A stretch of DNA of 64,000 nucleotides, taken from Methanoplanus endosymbiosus (lineage in GTDB: Archaea > Halobacteriota > Methanomicrobia > Methanomicrobiales > Methanomicrobiaceae). Shown here in pieces: positions 1-10,592 of this stretch. The stretch spans positions 992,001 to 1,056,000 of the forward strand of contig NZ_CP096115.1 of NCBI RefSeq assembly GCF_024662215.1, written 5' to 3'. The notes below the pieces were generated by a model. The model was not told where the DNA came from. It made no database searches and saw only the letters and a list, made by a program, of their open reading frames with translations. The position numbers and the translations under genes are program-made. Each line of letters begins with the position of its first letter. Within the stretch, counting starts at the first letter, position 1.

Positions 1-239
1 CCGGAAAATATAGTTGTGGCAGGCTCTTTAACATTAATAATAAGGATTATTTATCATCCGGATAAAAAATTTCGTTATATTATATGTTTCAAAAGAGATA
101 TATATATTGTACAACAGGAAATTTATCGTTAAGGCCGGAATTTACCACCAGAAATTATGACAGTTCAGGAGTATTGTCCAAAAAAAGCAACTCCTGAAGG
201 CCGGCATTATTCCGGAAGAGACAATGTTATACCCCATAT

Positions 240-641
240 TCAGTCTTTAACAAGGCATCTGCCATCATCAAGGGCATCTTTAAGGTTTTTAACCTCCTCT
301 CTCTCCTCCATACCGAGCATCTCAAATATGCTGTCAATTAATTTAATTATCTCATCTGCCGCTGATATGAGCTGATCTATCAGTTCCTGAAGGGCACCAA
401 GAGTCCCCAACGGATTTTCACTCAGATCAAGAGATTTTACCTCCGGGGAATATATCTTTGAAGTATTAATTTCAGTGTCAGTTAAGAGAGTACTCCCTTC
501 TGTGAGACCTCCGGATATAAAATCACCTGACATTCCGGGAATAAAATATGAAGTACCTGCATATGCAGAACTGACAAGTGCAATCCCCATTACAAGTACA
601 GGAATAACCCGCCTGTATATCATCATAAATAACTGGGACAT
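240..641 (-). CDS. secreted or membrane-anchored hypothetical protein
   Basis: No family recognised. The 133-residue protein opens with a basic stretch (MIYRR) and a hydrophobic core ending in SSAYAG, a good Sec signal peptide with likely cleavage near residue 28. The mature part is acidic, with a predicted amphipathic helix (LQELIDQLISAADEII) and a KNLKDALDD tail carrying one Cys close to the C-terminus. It is divergent from the chemoreceptor gene at 1149 and no partner gene is visible. A TATA-like stretch for this strand lies at about 709-727. The start at 641 is the first Met; Met-6 or Met-7 is also possible. Confidence 0.6.
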   Translation of the reverse strand: MSQLFMMIYRRVIPVLVMGIALVSSAYAGTSYFIPGMSGDFISGGLTEGSTLLTDTEINTSKIYSPEVKSLDLSENPLGTLGALQELIDQLISAADEIIKLIDSIFEMLGMEEREEVKNLKDALDDGRCLVKD

Positions 642-1148
642 ACATGAACTTATTATTTTGCAGGGAGAAAGCAGAAGCAGAAGTGCAGGTGCAAAATGAA
701 CAACTGTATTTATAATTATTTATCATTAAAGACTGATAAGGCAGCCATAAATATATTAATAGATGGAAAATACAATGAAGCAATATATATTCATAACGTG
801 TGAAAAAATTTTCACCAGATAATTATAGATTGAGTTAAGACAAAAATAAATCCAAAAATTTAGTACAGATCACAAGAGAAAATATCGCACAAAAACCATT
901 ACTTTTAAAAAATAACCGAAATTTTCCAACAAAAATTATAATTTACCATCACAACCCCTCGCAGAAAATAAATTCACTTTTGATAAATGTTAATTGTTAC
1001 AATATAAAAAGAACACAGAAAAACAAATTTAATATACAGTTAGAGTATAATGATTTGTAAGACAAAAAATAAATCAGAAATGTACACCATGTGTGATATG
1101 CACATATGAATATGGAAACAATTGACAAACTAAAAAACAAGTGATCCC
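642..1148. other. divergent intergenic region, AT-rich
   Basis: There is no credible gene in these 507 bases. Short reading frames here have no ribosome site and no recognisable protein. The stretch carries the promoters of two divergent genes: a TATA-like run at about 709-727 for the minus-strand gene and one at about 997-1009 (ACAATATAAAAAG) for the plus-strand chemoreceptor. Confidence 0.5.
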
Positions 1149-4100
1149 ATGCAAACCAAATCAGATATTGAAATACAGAAAGATCTCCTTTTAAACTTCG
1201 TTTCCAGCCTTTCAAACGGAGAATTGATTGAAAAGATCTCAGATGATTATTCAGGCGAAACAAAAGAAGTCGCTGATGAAATAAATAAGACTATAGACAT
1301 CGTTCATAACATACTCCATGAAACAGACAGGCTTACAGAGTCTGCAATCGCCGGAGAACTTGATGTAAGAGGAGATGCGGGCAGATTTCCGGGGGAATGG
1401 GCAAATATTATTGACGGAATAAACAACACCCTTGATGCTTCAACAGGGCCGCTCCTCTTAGCCGCAGAGCATATAGAGAGAATAAGCAGGGGAGACATCC
1501 CAAAGAGAATAACAAAGGAATACAACGGGGACTTCAACGAGATCAAGAACAATCTCAATCTCTGCATTGATTCCCTGAACAACTGCACATCCGACATCCA
1601 CATAATGATAGATGCAGCCTACAAAGGAGAGATCGACACAAAAGTGGACTCATCCAGGCATAACGGTGTCTATGCAGAGATGATCGAAGGATTCAATGAG
1701 AGCTTTGAAGAGATGGCAAGGATCATGCACATCACCGGGGCATTCATTGAGAGCATAAGCCACGGAAAAGATTTCCCAAAGATTGAGAAGGATACAAGCG
1801 GATATTACCTCACCTTAAGGGATGAGATCAACCACTGTATTGATACCCTGAATAAACTCACTTCAGAGACAGAAACGCTCATTGATGCCTCAGTCAATGG
1901 AAAACTTGACATTCGCGGGGATACTTCCGGACTTGAAGGAAGCTGGAATAATATCCTCAGTGGTATGAACCAGACAATGGACGCAGTTGTTGAACCCTTT
2001 GTCCTGGCAGCGGAGTATATAGAAAGAATAAGCAGGGGAGATATTCCGGAAAAGATTACTGCTGAATACAAAGGGGACTACAACGAGATCAACAATAACC
2101 TCAACCTCTGCATTGATGCATTAAATGCCTGCATAGGTGACATCGGAATGATGAATAAAGCTGCATTCAGAGGAGAACTTGACAGCAGAATTGATATTTC
2201 GGGACATAAAGGAGACTTTGCAAAGATTGGCAGCGGATTTAATGAGACATTTGAAGAGATGGCAAGAGTCATCAAGGTCTGCATTGGATTTATGGACAAT
2301 ATCAGCCACGGAGTTGTTCCGCAGAGAATCACAAAGGAGACATGGGGATATTACCTCGATGTCAAAACCAATGTAAACCGGAGCGTTGATGTCCTTGAGA
2401 AACTCGGTTCAGAGACTGAAACAATAATAGATGCAGCAGTAAACGGAAGGCTTGATGTGCGTTCAGATACTTCCGGGCTTGAAGGTGCATGGTACACAAC
2501 CTTAAACGGCATAAATAAAACGATGGACGCAGTAGTTGAACCTTTTGTTCTTGCATCAGAGTATATAGAAAGAATAAGCAGGGGAGATATTCCGGAGAGG
2601 ATTCGGGCACAGTACAAAGGCGACTACAACGAGATCAACAACAACTTAAATCTCTGCATTGATGCCCTAAACCACTGCATCTCTGACATAGGCATTATGA
2701 ATAAGGCTGCATTCAAAGGTGATCTTGACAGGAGAATTGACACTTCAGAGCATATGGGCAAATACGGCGAGATGATTGACGGATTTAACCAGACCTTTGA
2801 AGAGATGGCAAGGATTATAAAAGTCAGTATTGGATTTATGGACAATATCAGCTGTGGAGTTGTTCCGCAGAGAATCACAAAGGAAACATGGGGATATTAC
2901 CTTGATGTCAAGAACAATGTAAACCGGAGCGTTGATGTCCTTGAAAAACTCGGTTCAGAGACTGAAACAATAATAGATGCAGCAGTAAACGGAAAGCTTG
3001 ACGTGCGTGCCAATACTTCCGGGCTTGAAGGTGCATGGTACACAACCTTAAACGGCATAAATAAAACGATGGATGCAGTCACTGAACCGTTTGTCCTGGC
3101 TGCCGAATATATAGAACGGATAAGCAGGGGAGACATTCCGGAGAAGATAAGGGCACAGTACAAAGGCGACTACAACGAGATTAACAACAACATAAATCTC
3201 TGTATAGATGCCCTGGACGGCTGCATAAAGGATGTCATGATGATGAATGAGGCAGCCATCAAAGGCGATCTTGACAGGAGAGTGAATGTAGCAGGGCACA
3301 AAGGTGACTTTGCAAAGATCGGTCAGGGCTTAAACGATACATTCGGAGAAATGGCAAGGATTCTTAAAATTACCGGAGTATTCATTGACGGGGTACGCTA
3401 TGGTAAACAGCTCACAAAAATAACCGCAGAGACAAGCGGATATTATCTTATAATGAAGAACGACATCAACGAGAGCATAGATGTCCTGACAAACCTTGTT
3501 ACTGAGATAAACAAACTGACAGAAGCTGCAATGGCCGGAGATCTGGATACCAGAAGTAATATTTCAGAGTTTGATGGTGCATGGGCAGTAATTGTCGGCG
3601 GAATCAATGACACCATTGAAGCCTTTGCAGTGCCGGCAAATGAGGGCATAAGGGTCCTTGACGAATTTTCGGATAACAACTACACAGCACGCTTTGACAG
3701 CAAAATCAAAGTTTCCGGACGTTTTAAGAATTTCAGAAATTCCATAGATAATGTCGGCACCCAGTTCTCAACTGTTGTAACGGACACCAGCAAAGTTGTT
3801 CTTGAGATCAATGCAAATTCAAACGAAGTCTCCAAGGGAACAAATGAGATAATGAGGGCCTCAGAAGGGGTTGCAACAACCAGCCAGGAGACTGCCCGGC
3901 AGACAAAGGAACTTCTTGAAAATATTGTTGAGATAAACCGGCAGATTGCTGATCTTTCAGCATCCAACGAGGAGATCGCCAGCACATCACAGGAGATCCT
4001 CGGCAGTGCGGACAATATGGTGAAGATAGGTATTGATGCCCAGAAGTCAGGTGACGAATCCAAAGTTAAGATGGCAAGGGTTGAAGACATAGGAAAGAAG

Positions 4101-4700
4101 AATGTGGACGAGATAAACGCCCTCACAGAACAGATCAAGGAGGTCAGCAATGTTGTCAAGCTGATAAATGACATTACCGGGCAGATTAATCTCCTTGCAC
4201 TCAATGCTGCCATTGAAGCCGCACGTGCAGGTGAGCACGGGCGTGGGTTTGCAGTAGTCGCCGGAGAGGTCAAGAACCTTGCAGCAGAGGCAAGGGCTGC
4301 AACGGATAACATTGAAAAGGTTGTATCCACTGTTCAGACCGGAGCCGGAAATACATCAAAGGCAATCAATGCAGCAAACGAGGAGATCCTTGACAGTGTT
4401 ACAAGTGTCAATGAAACTCTTGACGGACTCTACACCATCATCAACAGTGCAAAGCAGGTCAGCTCAGACATTGGCGAGGTCACAAAAGCGATTGAGGATC
4501 AGGCAAATATCGCCAACAATGTCGTGTCTTCCGCAGACAAAGGCACACAGATGACAAAGAATGTCCAGGAGCAGGCCGAGGAGCTTGCAGCACTGGCAGA
4601 GGAGTCAAGCGCCTCAATTGAGGAGATCGGCAGTGCAATCCATGAAGTGACTGACCTTACAGACCGGCTGAAGACAGATATGGAAATCTTCAGAGTATAA
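1149..4700 (+). CDS. soluble poly-HAMP methyl-accepting chemotaxis protein
   Basis: Chemoreceptor that would signal through CheW to CheA. The 1183 residues contain no hydrophobic segment long enough to cross a membrane, so it should be cytoplasmic. Residues about 100-830 are four tandem repeats of a HAMP-type array unit; the recurring phrase [10 protein letters not shown] recurs every 182 residues (near 107, 289, 471, 653). The last ~350 residues are a coiled-coil signalling domain with the conserved tip ([19 protein letters not shown]) and a Glu/Ala-rich methylation-type helix near the C-terminus. GTGATC at 1141-1146 is the ribosome site just before the ATG. Its own CheW follows after 9 bases. 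There is no PAS or GAF ligand domain, so the input is unknown; the HAMP array could itself be the sensor. Confidence 0.95.
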   Translation: MQTKSDIEIQKDLLLNFVSSLSNGELIEKISDDYSGETKEVADEINKTIDIVHNILHETDRLTESAIAGELDVRGDAGRFPGEWANIIDGINNTLDASTGPLLLAAEHIERISRGDIPKRITKEYNGDFNEIKNNLNLCIDSLNNCTSDIHIMIDAAYKGEIDTKVDSSRHNGVYAEMIEGFNESFEEMARIMHITGAFIESISHGKDFPKIEKDTSGYYLTLRDEINHCIDTLNKLTSETETLIDASVNGKLDIRGDTSGLEGSWNNILSGMNQTMDAVVEPFVLAAEYIERISRGDIPEKITAEYKGDYNEINNNLNLCIDALNACIGDIGMMNKAAFRGELDSRIDISGHKGDFAKIGSGFNETFEEMARVIKVCIGFMDNISHGVVPQRITKETWGYYLDVKTNVNRSVDVLEKLGSETETIIDAAVNGRLDVRSDTSGLEGAWYTTLNGINKTMDAVVEPFVLASEYIERISRGDIPERIRAQYKGDYNEINNNLNLCIDALNHCISDIGIMNKAAFKGDLDRRIDTSEHMGKYGEMIDGFNQTFEEMARIIKVSIGFMDNISCGVVPQRITKETWGYYLDVKNNVNRSVDVLEKLGSETETIIDAAVNGKLDVRANTSGLEGAWYTTLNGINKTMDAVTEPFVLAAEYIERISRGDIPEKIRAQYKGDYNEINNNINLCIDALDGCIKDVMMMNEAAIKGDLDRRVNVAGHKGDFAKIGQGLNDTFGEMARILKITGVFIDGVRYGKQLTKITAETSGYYLIMKNDINESIDVLTNLVTEINKLTEAAMAGDLDTRSNISEFDGAWAVIVGGINDTIEAFAVPANEGIRVLDEFSDNNYTARFDSKIKVSGRFKNFRNSIDNVGTQFSTVVTDTSKVVLEINANSNEVSKGTNEIMRASEGVATTSQETARQTKELLENIVEINRQIADLSASNEEIASTSQEILGSADNMVKIGIDAQKSGDESKVKMARVEDIGKKNVDEINALTEQIKEVSNVVKLINDITGQINLLALNAAIEAARAGEHGRGFAVVAGEVKNLAAEARAATDNIEKVVSTVQTGAGNTSKAINAANEEILDSVTSVNETLDGLYTIINSAKQVSSDIGEVTKAIEDQANIANNVVSSADKGTQMTKNVQEQAEELAALAEESSASIEEIGSAIHEVTDLTDRLKTDMEIFRV

Positions 4701-4709
4701 GGAGATAAC

Positions 4710-5168
4710 ATGGAAATAACCGATGTTGTCCAGTTTCAGATTGGAAATACACTGTATGCACTTGACATTCACCTTGCAAGGGAGATTGTTGAGATGATGC
4801 CGATAACACCCGTGCCAAGAGCACCGGATTACATAGCCGGCATAATAAACCTGAGAGGTGAGATTACAAATATCTTAAATCTCAACACCCTGTTAGGCCT
4901 TGAAAACGACAATGGCAAAGAGGATAAGAAGATAATAGTTCTTGTACCTGATGCAGCCAATGGCTCAAATGTCGGGATAATTGTGGATAATGTTCACAGT
5001 GTCCTTCAGGTATCAGAAGACAGAATAGAAAATATAGACAATTCAATATCCAGTGAGGCATATGTAAGGGGAGTTATCAAAACCGGAAATGTGGAGGATA
5101 ATGATGAAAACCTCGTCATATGGATTGACATTGCCAAAATCCTTGAGGATACTTTAACAGAGTGTTAA
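4710..5168 (+). CDS. cheW: chemotaxis coupling protein CheW
   Basis: CheW adaptor linking receptor tips to the kinase CheA. The 152 residues are a single CheW domain: N-terminal QFQIGNTLYALDIH, the core MMPITPVPRAP and GIINLRGEI, then NVGIIVDNVHSVL. It lies 9 bases after the receptor gene, with GGAGA as ribosome site, and is surely cotranscribed with it. It is the most diverged of the four CheW copies here (the other three begin MAEMKDVVQFEIGG), which fits co-evolution with the equally divergent poly-HAMP receptor. Confidence 0.95.
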   Translation: MEITDVVQFQIGNTLYALDIHLAREIVEMMPITPVPRAPDYIAGIINLRGEITNILNLNTLLGLENDNGKEDKKIIVLVPDAANGSNVGIIVDNVHSVLQVSEDRIENIDNSISSEAYVRGVIKTGNVEDNDENLVIWIDIAKILEDTLTEC

Positions 5169-5191
5169 ATCAAATATTTTATTAGATTTTA

Positions 5192-5812
5192 ATGGCTTTC
5201 ACATTTTTTTTCAGGGACGCTGAAGTACTAAACGAAATCCCAAAACTTACCAGGGAATTTCTCTCAGGAGAGGAGGAGATATCAATATGGGATGCAGGCT
5301 GTGCAACAGGAGCGGAAGTATATAGTCTGGTGATGATCTTAAGAGAAAATCTTGATGATGAGACATTTGATAAAGTCCGTATTACAGCATCCGACATTGA
5401 CATAAGCAGCAAATTCAGAAAAATAATCACTGAAGGCATATATCAGAGAAACAAGCTTAACAGCGTTTCTGAAGATAGACTTGCAAAATTTTTCACAGCA
5501 TCAGAAGAGCCGCAGAGTGAATGTTACCGGATATCCGGGGAACTCAGAGAGAAGGTTTCATACTTCAGAAATGATCTGACTCTCTTAAATCCTCCTGAAC
5601 CTGGAAAAAAATATAATTTCATCGTCTGCAAGCATGTCCTCGAACATTTTCCGGATGACAAAAAAAGAGAGGTTGTCAGAATGTTTCATGAATCGCTTAA
5701 AGACGGAGGCTACCTCATGATGGAGCATTCACAGAAAATTCCGGAAGAAGAATCAGATACATTTATAAGAGCCAGTACTGAAAATAACATCTACAGAAAG
5801 AAGACAGAATAA
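5192..5812 (+). CDS. cheR: CheR-type methyltransferase, catalytic domain only
   Basis: Predicted SAM-dependent methylation of receptor glutamates. The 206-residue protein shows the CheR order: TFFFRD at the very N-terminus, the SAM loop WDAGCATGAE (usual CheR has GEE), the acidic ASDID strand, and CKHVLEHF in the position of CRNVLIYF. The N-terminal all-helical domain of standard ~280-residue CheR is absent because the protein begins directly at the TFFRD motif. It follows cheW by 23 bases and precedes a second CheR-like gene, so receptor, coupler and two methyltransferases probably form one transcription unit. Confidence 0.85.
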   Translation: MAFTFFFRDAEVLNEIPKLTREFLSGEEEISIWDAGCATGAEVYSLVMILRENLDDETFDKVRITASDIDISSKFRKIITEGIYQRNKLNSVSEDRLAKFFTASEEPQSECYRISGELREKVSYFRNDLTLLNPPEPGKKYNFIVCKHVLEHFPDDKKREVVRMFHESLKDGGYLMMEHSQKIPEEESDTFIRASTENNIYRKKTE

Positions 5813-5830
5813 ATATAAGGAGGAACAGTT

Positions 5831-6445
5831 ATCGGGGCAACATATTTTCACAGGGATCTGCATACCATGAAAAAACTGGTTATGCTCATACCGGATATTC
5901 TGAATTCCAAAGGGAATGTCAGAATCTGGAGTGCCGGATGCTCAAACGGTGCGGAACCCTTTACACTCGCAATTTTAATATCAGAACTATTCGGAGATAA
6001 CTATCCGGACTCAGTTGATATTTTAGCCACTGATATTGACCCGGACAATAATTTTGAGGATTTTTTCAGATACGGAATTTATGATAAGGATCGCCTGAAT
6101 AGAATTCCGGAGGATGTCTGCCGGAAATACTTCCACGGAAATGAAGATAATTCCGGAAATGTTGTTCTCAATGACTCCATTATTGAAAGGGTTGAGTTTA
6201 TGAGGCATGATCTCCTCTCCGGAAATTTGCCAGGAGGGTTTTTTGATATAATCATCTGCAAGAATGTCCTGCTGCATTTTAATGAGTCTGAACAGTCAGA
6301 GATTGTCAGCCTCATTTATAATTCCATGAATGATAACGGTCTCTTTGTAACCGAACAGACACACAGGCTGCCGGATGAATGGGATGATCATTTTGTGAGG
6401 ATTTTTCCGGATGCCAGAATATACAGAAAATTTTCTGAAATCTGA
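5831..6445 (+). CDS. second CheR-type methyltransferase, start codon unusual
   Basis: Paralogue of the preceding gene: WSAGCSNGAE (SAM loop), LATDID, RYGIYDKDRLNRIPEDV, CKNVLLHF. The first ATG is at 5867, but the reading frame is open upstream and encodes the family N-terminus ATYFHRD, equivalent to FTFFFRD of its neighbour. No ATG, GTG or TTG lies in frame between the upstream stop (TAA at 5816) and 5867. A strong GGAGG at 5819-5823 stands 7 bases before ATC at 5831, which I take as the likely start; GTT at 5828 is the alternative. If translation really began at 5867, 12 conserved residues would be lost. The catalytic-domain-only form is the same as in its neighbour. Confidence 0.7.
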   Translation: MGATYFHRDLHTMKKLVMLIPDILNSKGNVRIWSAGCSNGAEPFTLAILISELFGDNYPDSVDILATDIDPDNNFEDFFRYGIYDKDRLNRIPEDVCRKYFHGNEDNSGNVVLNDSIIERVEFMRHDLLSGNLPGGFFDIIICKNVLLHFNESEQSEIVSLIYNSMNDNGLFVTEQTHRLPDEWDDHFVRIFPDARIYRKFSEI

Positions 6446-6810
6446 TAAATTTATCAAAATCTCCCATTTTTCCCCCATAACAAAACATTATATATCATTA
6501 TTCAGAGTTGTGTTAAATTCACAGAGAGGAAAGCAGGTCAGTTCAAAATTACAAAGTATAAATAAATTTGTAATAATTGCATAATATTAACCTCCGGATA
6601 AATTGTGAATTCAGGAGAATATTTTGAAAAATCATTCGCAATTTTTTTACAGACATCAATAATTATAACAATTTTAGCATCAGACAAAATATTTTTTGTT
6701 CAAATAAACAGCTATAAGATATAGAAGTGAATTATAGTTATTTACAAATTGCTATGCAATTTAGAGAGACACATAAACATATCACATATAAATCACTAAG
6801 AGGTTATCTT
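6446..6810. other. intergenic region before second receptor operon
   Basis: AT-rich, with no recognisable gene. The reading frame of the next gene is open back to 6727 but that extension ([11 protein letters not shown] and on) has no counterpart in the paralogous receptor at 16669 and no ribosome site, so I treat it as leader. Promoter-like AT tracts occur near 6557-6590. Confidence 0.4.
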
Positions 6811-9393
6811 ATGACAACAGACATAATAAAAAAAGCCATTGACGGGGCACTCAGTGGCAATATGAATGAAAAGATCGAGATCAGCAGGGTGGATCCCGAA
6901 CTAAAGACTCTTGCAGAAGGAATAAATAAACTCATTGAAGGAAAAAAAGAGGACTCAGAGAAAGGGGAATTCTTATACCAGGCACTGATGAAAACTCCTG
7001 TACCAATGGCCCTTACAGATTCAAGGCTCAATATTGTAGATGTAAACGATAAATTCACAGATTTAACAGGATATTCAAAAGAGAGAATGCAGAGGCTCAA
7101 TGTCTCTGATTTTCACAGGGAATTTAAACTGGAACTAATCGAAGGTAAAGGTTCAAAAGATGCCCTTGAAATGAAAAGAGAAGTCTGTGGAAAATTCAGT
7201 ATGCTCTTTAAGGGAGAAGAGAGGATCGTGGAAATTCACAGTATCCCCCTTATGGACGAAAATGGAAGAGTAACCAATATTAACACTGCCTTACTGGACA
7301 TAACAGAAATTGAAAACCAGAAGATATGGTACGAATCCATCCTTGACACAATACCATTCCCTGTTTCAGTCACGGACCTGAATATGAACTGGACCTACCT
7401 GAACCCTGCAACCGCCGGAATGGCAAACGTGGATAAAAAAGAAGCTCTTGGAACACAGTGCAGCAGGTGGAATGCAAACATCTGCAGGACAAGGGAGTGC
7501 GGTGTGGAATGCCTCAGGGCCGGCAAGGAGAAGTCATTCTTTGAGCAGGACGGCGGAAACTTCATGATTGATGTTGCCTGGTTAAAGAATAACAAAGGAG
7601 AAAAAGTAGGTCATGTCGAAGTAATACAGGATATAACCGAAACTGAAAACCTCAAAAAAGATGCAGAAAATCTTGCTGCATGGTATGAATCCATCCTTGA
7701 CGCTATACCATTCCCTGTTTCAGTCACAGATCTCAATATGAACTGGACTTACTTAAACCCTGCAACTGCCGGAATGGCAAACGTGGATAAAAAAGGAGCT
7801 CTTGGAACTCAGTGCAGCCGGTGGAATGCAAACATATGCAGGACAAAGGACTGCGGTGTCGAATGCCTGAGAAGAGGACAGGATAAGTCATTCTTCGAGC
7901 AGGACGGCGGAAACTTCATGATTGACGTTGCATGGGTACGGGATGCAACCGGAGAAAAAGTTGGTCATGTTGAAATGATACAGGACATTACTGCAACAAC
8001 GAAAGTAGGCGAGTACCTGAAGCAGGAGGTCACGAAGGTTGCAGCAGATCTTGAATGCATTGCAGCCGGAAATCCGGCCGGAATGAAACTTCAGGTTGGA
8101 GAGGCTGATCAATATACAAAGGAAGTAAGAGAGCAGTTCCTGGAGATAACCTCCTCAGTAAAAGCAGTAAACGATAATCTCCTTGCACTCGTTGCAGACA
8201 TTCAGGCACTAGTAAATGCCGGAGAAGCAGGAGAACTGGATTTCAGGGCGAAGGCAGACAAATATGAAGGTGCATACATCGGACTTGTTGAAGGTATGAA
8301 CAACCTCCTTAAGGCAGCCGCGGTTCCGACAAATGAATCCCTAAAAATCTGTGCAAGTTTTGCAAAAGCAGACTTTACAGCCCGTTTCTCTGATGACCTT
8401 GTAGTGAAAGGAGATTTCTTAAAGCTCAAAGAAGCCCTCAATGACATCGGAGTAAATGTATCAGAGAATGTCAGAAATTCAGTTGGTGTTACTAAACAGA
8501 TCGCTGTAAACTCAGATGAGGTAGGTAAGGGAACGGACGAAGTGGCAAAGGCCGCAGAAGCGGTTGCGAACACAAGCCAGAAGGCAGCAGACCTTACAAA
8601 AGACCTCCTTGTAAATATTGAGGATATAAACCGGCAGATTGCCGACCTCTCGGCATCCAATGAGGAGATTGCCAGCACCTCACAGGAAGTCTTCAATGCG
8701 GCAAACCACGTTGTCGAGATAGGCAAAGAGGCACAAAACCTTGGAAATGATGCAAATAACAAGATGGGTCATGTTGAAAAGATAGCAAAAGAGAGTGTTG
8801 ATGAGATCAACGACCTGACTGAGAAGGTTAAGGAGGTCAGCAATGTCGTTAAGCTTATAAACGACATCACAGGACAGATTAACCTCCTTGCTCTCAATGC
8901 AGCCATTGAAGCAGCACGTGCAGGTGAGCACGGACGTGGATTTGCAGTAGTTGCCGGAGAGGTCAAAAACCTTGCGGGAGAGGCAAGGGCAGCAGCAGAT
9001 TCAATCGGAAATGTCGTCTCAATGGTGCAGACAAGCAGTGAGAAGACTGCAAATGCAATTAACAACGCCAACAAGGAGATCGTTGACGGTGTTGGAAGTG
9101 TCACAAAGACAATTGAAGTCTTAAATACCATCATCAAAAACGCCGGACAGGTGACAGACGACATAGGTGAGATCACAAAAGCAATAGAAGACCAGGCAAA
9201 TATCTCAAACAATGTGGTAAAATCTGCTGAAAGCGGAACAGTAAAGACAAAGGAAGTCCAGAAAGAGGCAGAAGAACTGGCAGCCCTTGCAGAAGAGGCA
9301 AGTGCATCCGTTGAGGAGATTGGCAGTGCAATTCATGAGGTAAATTCACTTGTAAAGGACCTTGAAGCAGCCAATAATAAATTTAAGTACTGA
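6811..9393 (+). CDS. soluble multi-PAS methyl-accepting chemotaxis protein
   Basis: Cytoplasmic chemoreceptor of 860 residues with no membrane segment. Order: short HAMP-like N-terminus (1-50), PAS 1 (about 55-165), then two nearly identical PAS domains (about 175-290 and 300-420), a HAMP-type linker (about 430-620) and the coiled-coil signalling domain with tip [22 protein letters not shown] 2 and PAS 3 each carry a Cys quartet spaced C-x7-C-x4-C-x3-C just before [10 protein letters not shown], suggesting a metal centre, heme or redox switch (inference). The start at 6811 is preferred over 6727 because AGAGGT precedes it and MTTDII aligns with MDITEL of the receptor at 16669. Its CheW follows after 12 bases. 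Confidence 0.93.
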   Translation: MTTDIIKKAIDGALSGNMNEKIEISRVDPELKTLAEGINKLIEGKKEDSEKGEFLYQALMKTPVPMALTDSRLNIVDVNDKFTDLTGYSKERMQRLNVSDFHREFKLELIEGKGSKDALEMKREVCGKFSMLFKGEERIVEIHSIPLMDENGRVTNINTALLDITEIENQKIWYESILDTIPFPVSVTDLNMNWTYLNPATAGMANVDKKEALGTQCSRWNANICRTRECGVECLRAGKEKSFFEQDGGNFMIDVAWLKNNKGEKVGHVEVIQDITETENLKKDAENLAAWYESILDAIPFPVSVTDLNMNWTYLNPATAGMANVDKKGALGTQCSRWNANICRTKDCGVECLRRGQDKSFFEQDGGNFMIDVAWVRDATGEKVGHVEMIQDITATTKVGEYLKQEVTKVAADLECIAAGNPAGMKLQVGEADQYTKEVREQFLEITSSVKAVNDNLLALVADIQALVNAGEAGELDFRAKADKYEGAYIGLVEGMNNLLKAAAVPTNESLKICASFAKADFTARFSDDLVVKGDFLKLKEALNDIGVNVSENVRNSVGVTKQIAVNSDEVGKGTDEVAKAAEAVANTSQKAADLTKDLLVNIEDINRQIADLSASNEEIASTSQEVFNAANHVVEIGKEAQNLGNDANNKMGHVEKIAKESVDEINDLTEKVKEVSNVVKLINDITGQINLLALNAAIEAARAGEHGRGFAVVAGEVKNLAGEARAAADSIGNVVSMVQTSSEKTANAINNANKEIVDGVGSVTKTIEVLNTIIKNAGQVTDDIGEITKAIEDQANISNNVVKSAESGTVKTKEVQKEAEELAALAEEASASVEEIGSAIHEVNSLVKDLEAANNKFKY

Positions 9394-9405
9394 GAGGGTG
9401 CAGAT

Positions 9406-9879
9406 ATGGCTGAGATGAAAGATGTAGTTCAGTTTGAGATTGGAGGAGTACAGTACGCACTTGATATCCACATCTCACGCGAGATTGTCGAGATGATGCC
9501 TATAACTCCGGTTCCAAGAGCACCGGTACATATTGCAGGCATAATAAACCTCAGAGGAGAGATAACCAATATTTTAAACCTCAATTTCCTGATGGGTCTT
9601 CCCGCCGGAAATAAGGCAGAAAACCAGAAGATAATCGTCCTTGTTCCGGAAGCCGCAAACGGTTCAAATGTGGGCCTTATTGTGGATGATGTCCAGAGCG
9701 TGCTTCAGGTATCTGAGGATGACATCGACCAGATGGATGAGACGATGTCAAAGGAGGCATATGTAAAAGGCATCATCAAAATGGGGAAGGGAAAGGAGAA
9801 AGACGAAAACAAGGATCTTGTAATCTGGATCGATATTGCCAAGATATTATCTGACACTCTTACAGAAACTGAACTCTGA
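9406..9879 (+). CDS. cheW: chemotaxis coupling protein CheW
   Basis: CheW adaptor of 157 residues, paired with the multi-PAS receptor just upstream (12-base gap, GAGGG ribosome site). It has the same core as its paralogues at 13629 and 18910 (MMPITPVPRAP, GIINLRGEITNILNLN, NVGLIVDDVQSVLQV) and differs mainly in a Lys/Glu-rich loop near residue 130. The near-identity of three CheW copies, each joined to its own receptor, indicates duplication of whole receptor-CheW units. Confidence 0.95.
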   Translation: MAEMKDVVQFEIGGVQYALDIHISREIVEMMPITPVPRAPVHIAGIINLRGEITNILNLNFLMGLPAGNKAENQKIIVLVPEAANGSNVGLIVDDVQSVLQVSEDDIDQMDETMSKEAYVKGIIKMGKGKEKDENKDLVIWIDIAKILSDTLTETEL

Positions 9880-10592
9880 GAGAGAATTATTAATATCACA
9901 GAATCATACAAATAAAATACTTTTTTCCCACCATTTACACCATTCTGACAGGATAAAGAAACACCCTGAAGAATAATTATATTTATTTCCGGAATAAATC
10001 ACAGAATTTTTTACCGGAAAATAGCAGGGGCAGTTTCTTTCACATTAATACCTGAAAATCTGCAATTATTAAACAGTCAGACGGGATAAAAATACATAGC
10101 CACTATTTCCTCAAATAAAAGATAAATATCAGGTTTTAAACGCGCAAAATACGAAAGTTGTTCAGATTCACCACTTCACACGGGTAAAATATTCACCTGA
10201 ATAACTGCACAGGATATAAATGAGAGTCCAATTTGTAAACATAGATCAATGAATTTTAAGATATGTACACAAAAAACAGTTTACAAAAATCAAAGATATC
10301 ATCTTCTGAATACTCCGGATCATACACGGCTTTAATGCAAACCAGATTTAGAATTATAATTTAATAAAATAAACAAATGTGAAAGGATATTTCCAAAAAG
10401 TTCAAAAATAAAAAAAATCTTTCAGAACCCCAGCAACAAATAAGTTAGTTTTTTATATTGAATTAAACCATCCTTTCTATAATCACAGAATTAACCGGAA
10501 TATTTGAGCATTATTCCGGTTAATAATACGTAAATGTAAGATTTTAGTGATTAACAAAACCGGCAGCAGAAAGGCCGGTTAAAAGGTGTGTT
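9880..10592. other. long intergenic region, no gene seen
   Basis: About 710 AT-rich bases without a credible reading frame. It probably holds the terminator of the upstream unit (T-rich run at 9919-9926) and the promoter of the next receptor. A short inverted pair GGCCGGTT / AACCGG-type lies at 10557-10581 just before the ribosome site. No repeat or RNA structure was convincing. Confidence 0.4.

Noticed and set aside
157-375. Short plus-strand frame over the minus-strand exported protein
   Set aside because: The opposite frame has a clear signal peptide, while this one has no family features or ribosome site.
3680-4330. Long minus-strand reading frames opposite the receptor genes (also 8202-8762, 12485-13186, 17862-18470)
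   Set aside because: They are Ser/Thr/Ala-rich shadows of the coding strand, recur opposite the same homologous domain and have no ribosome sites.
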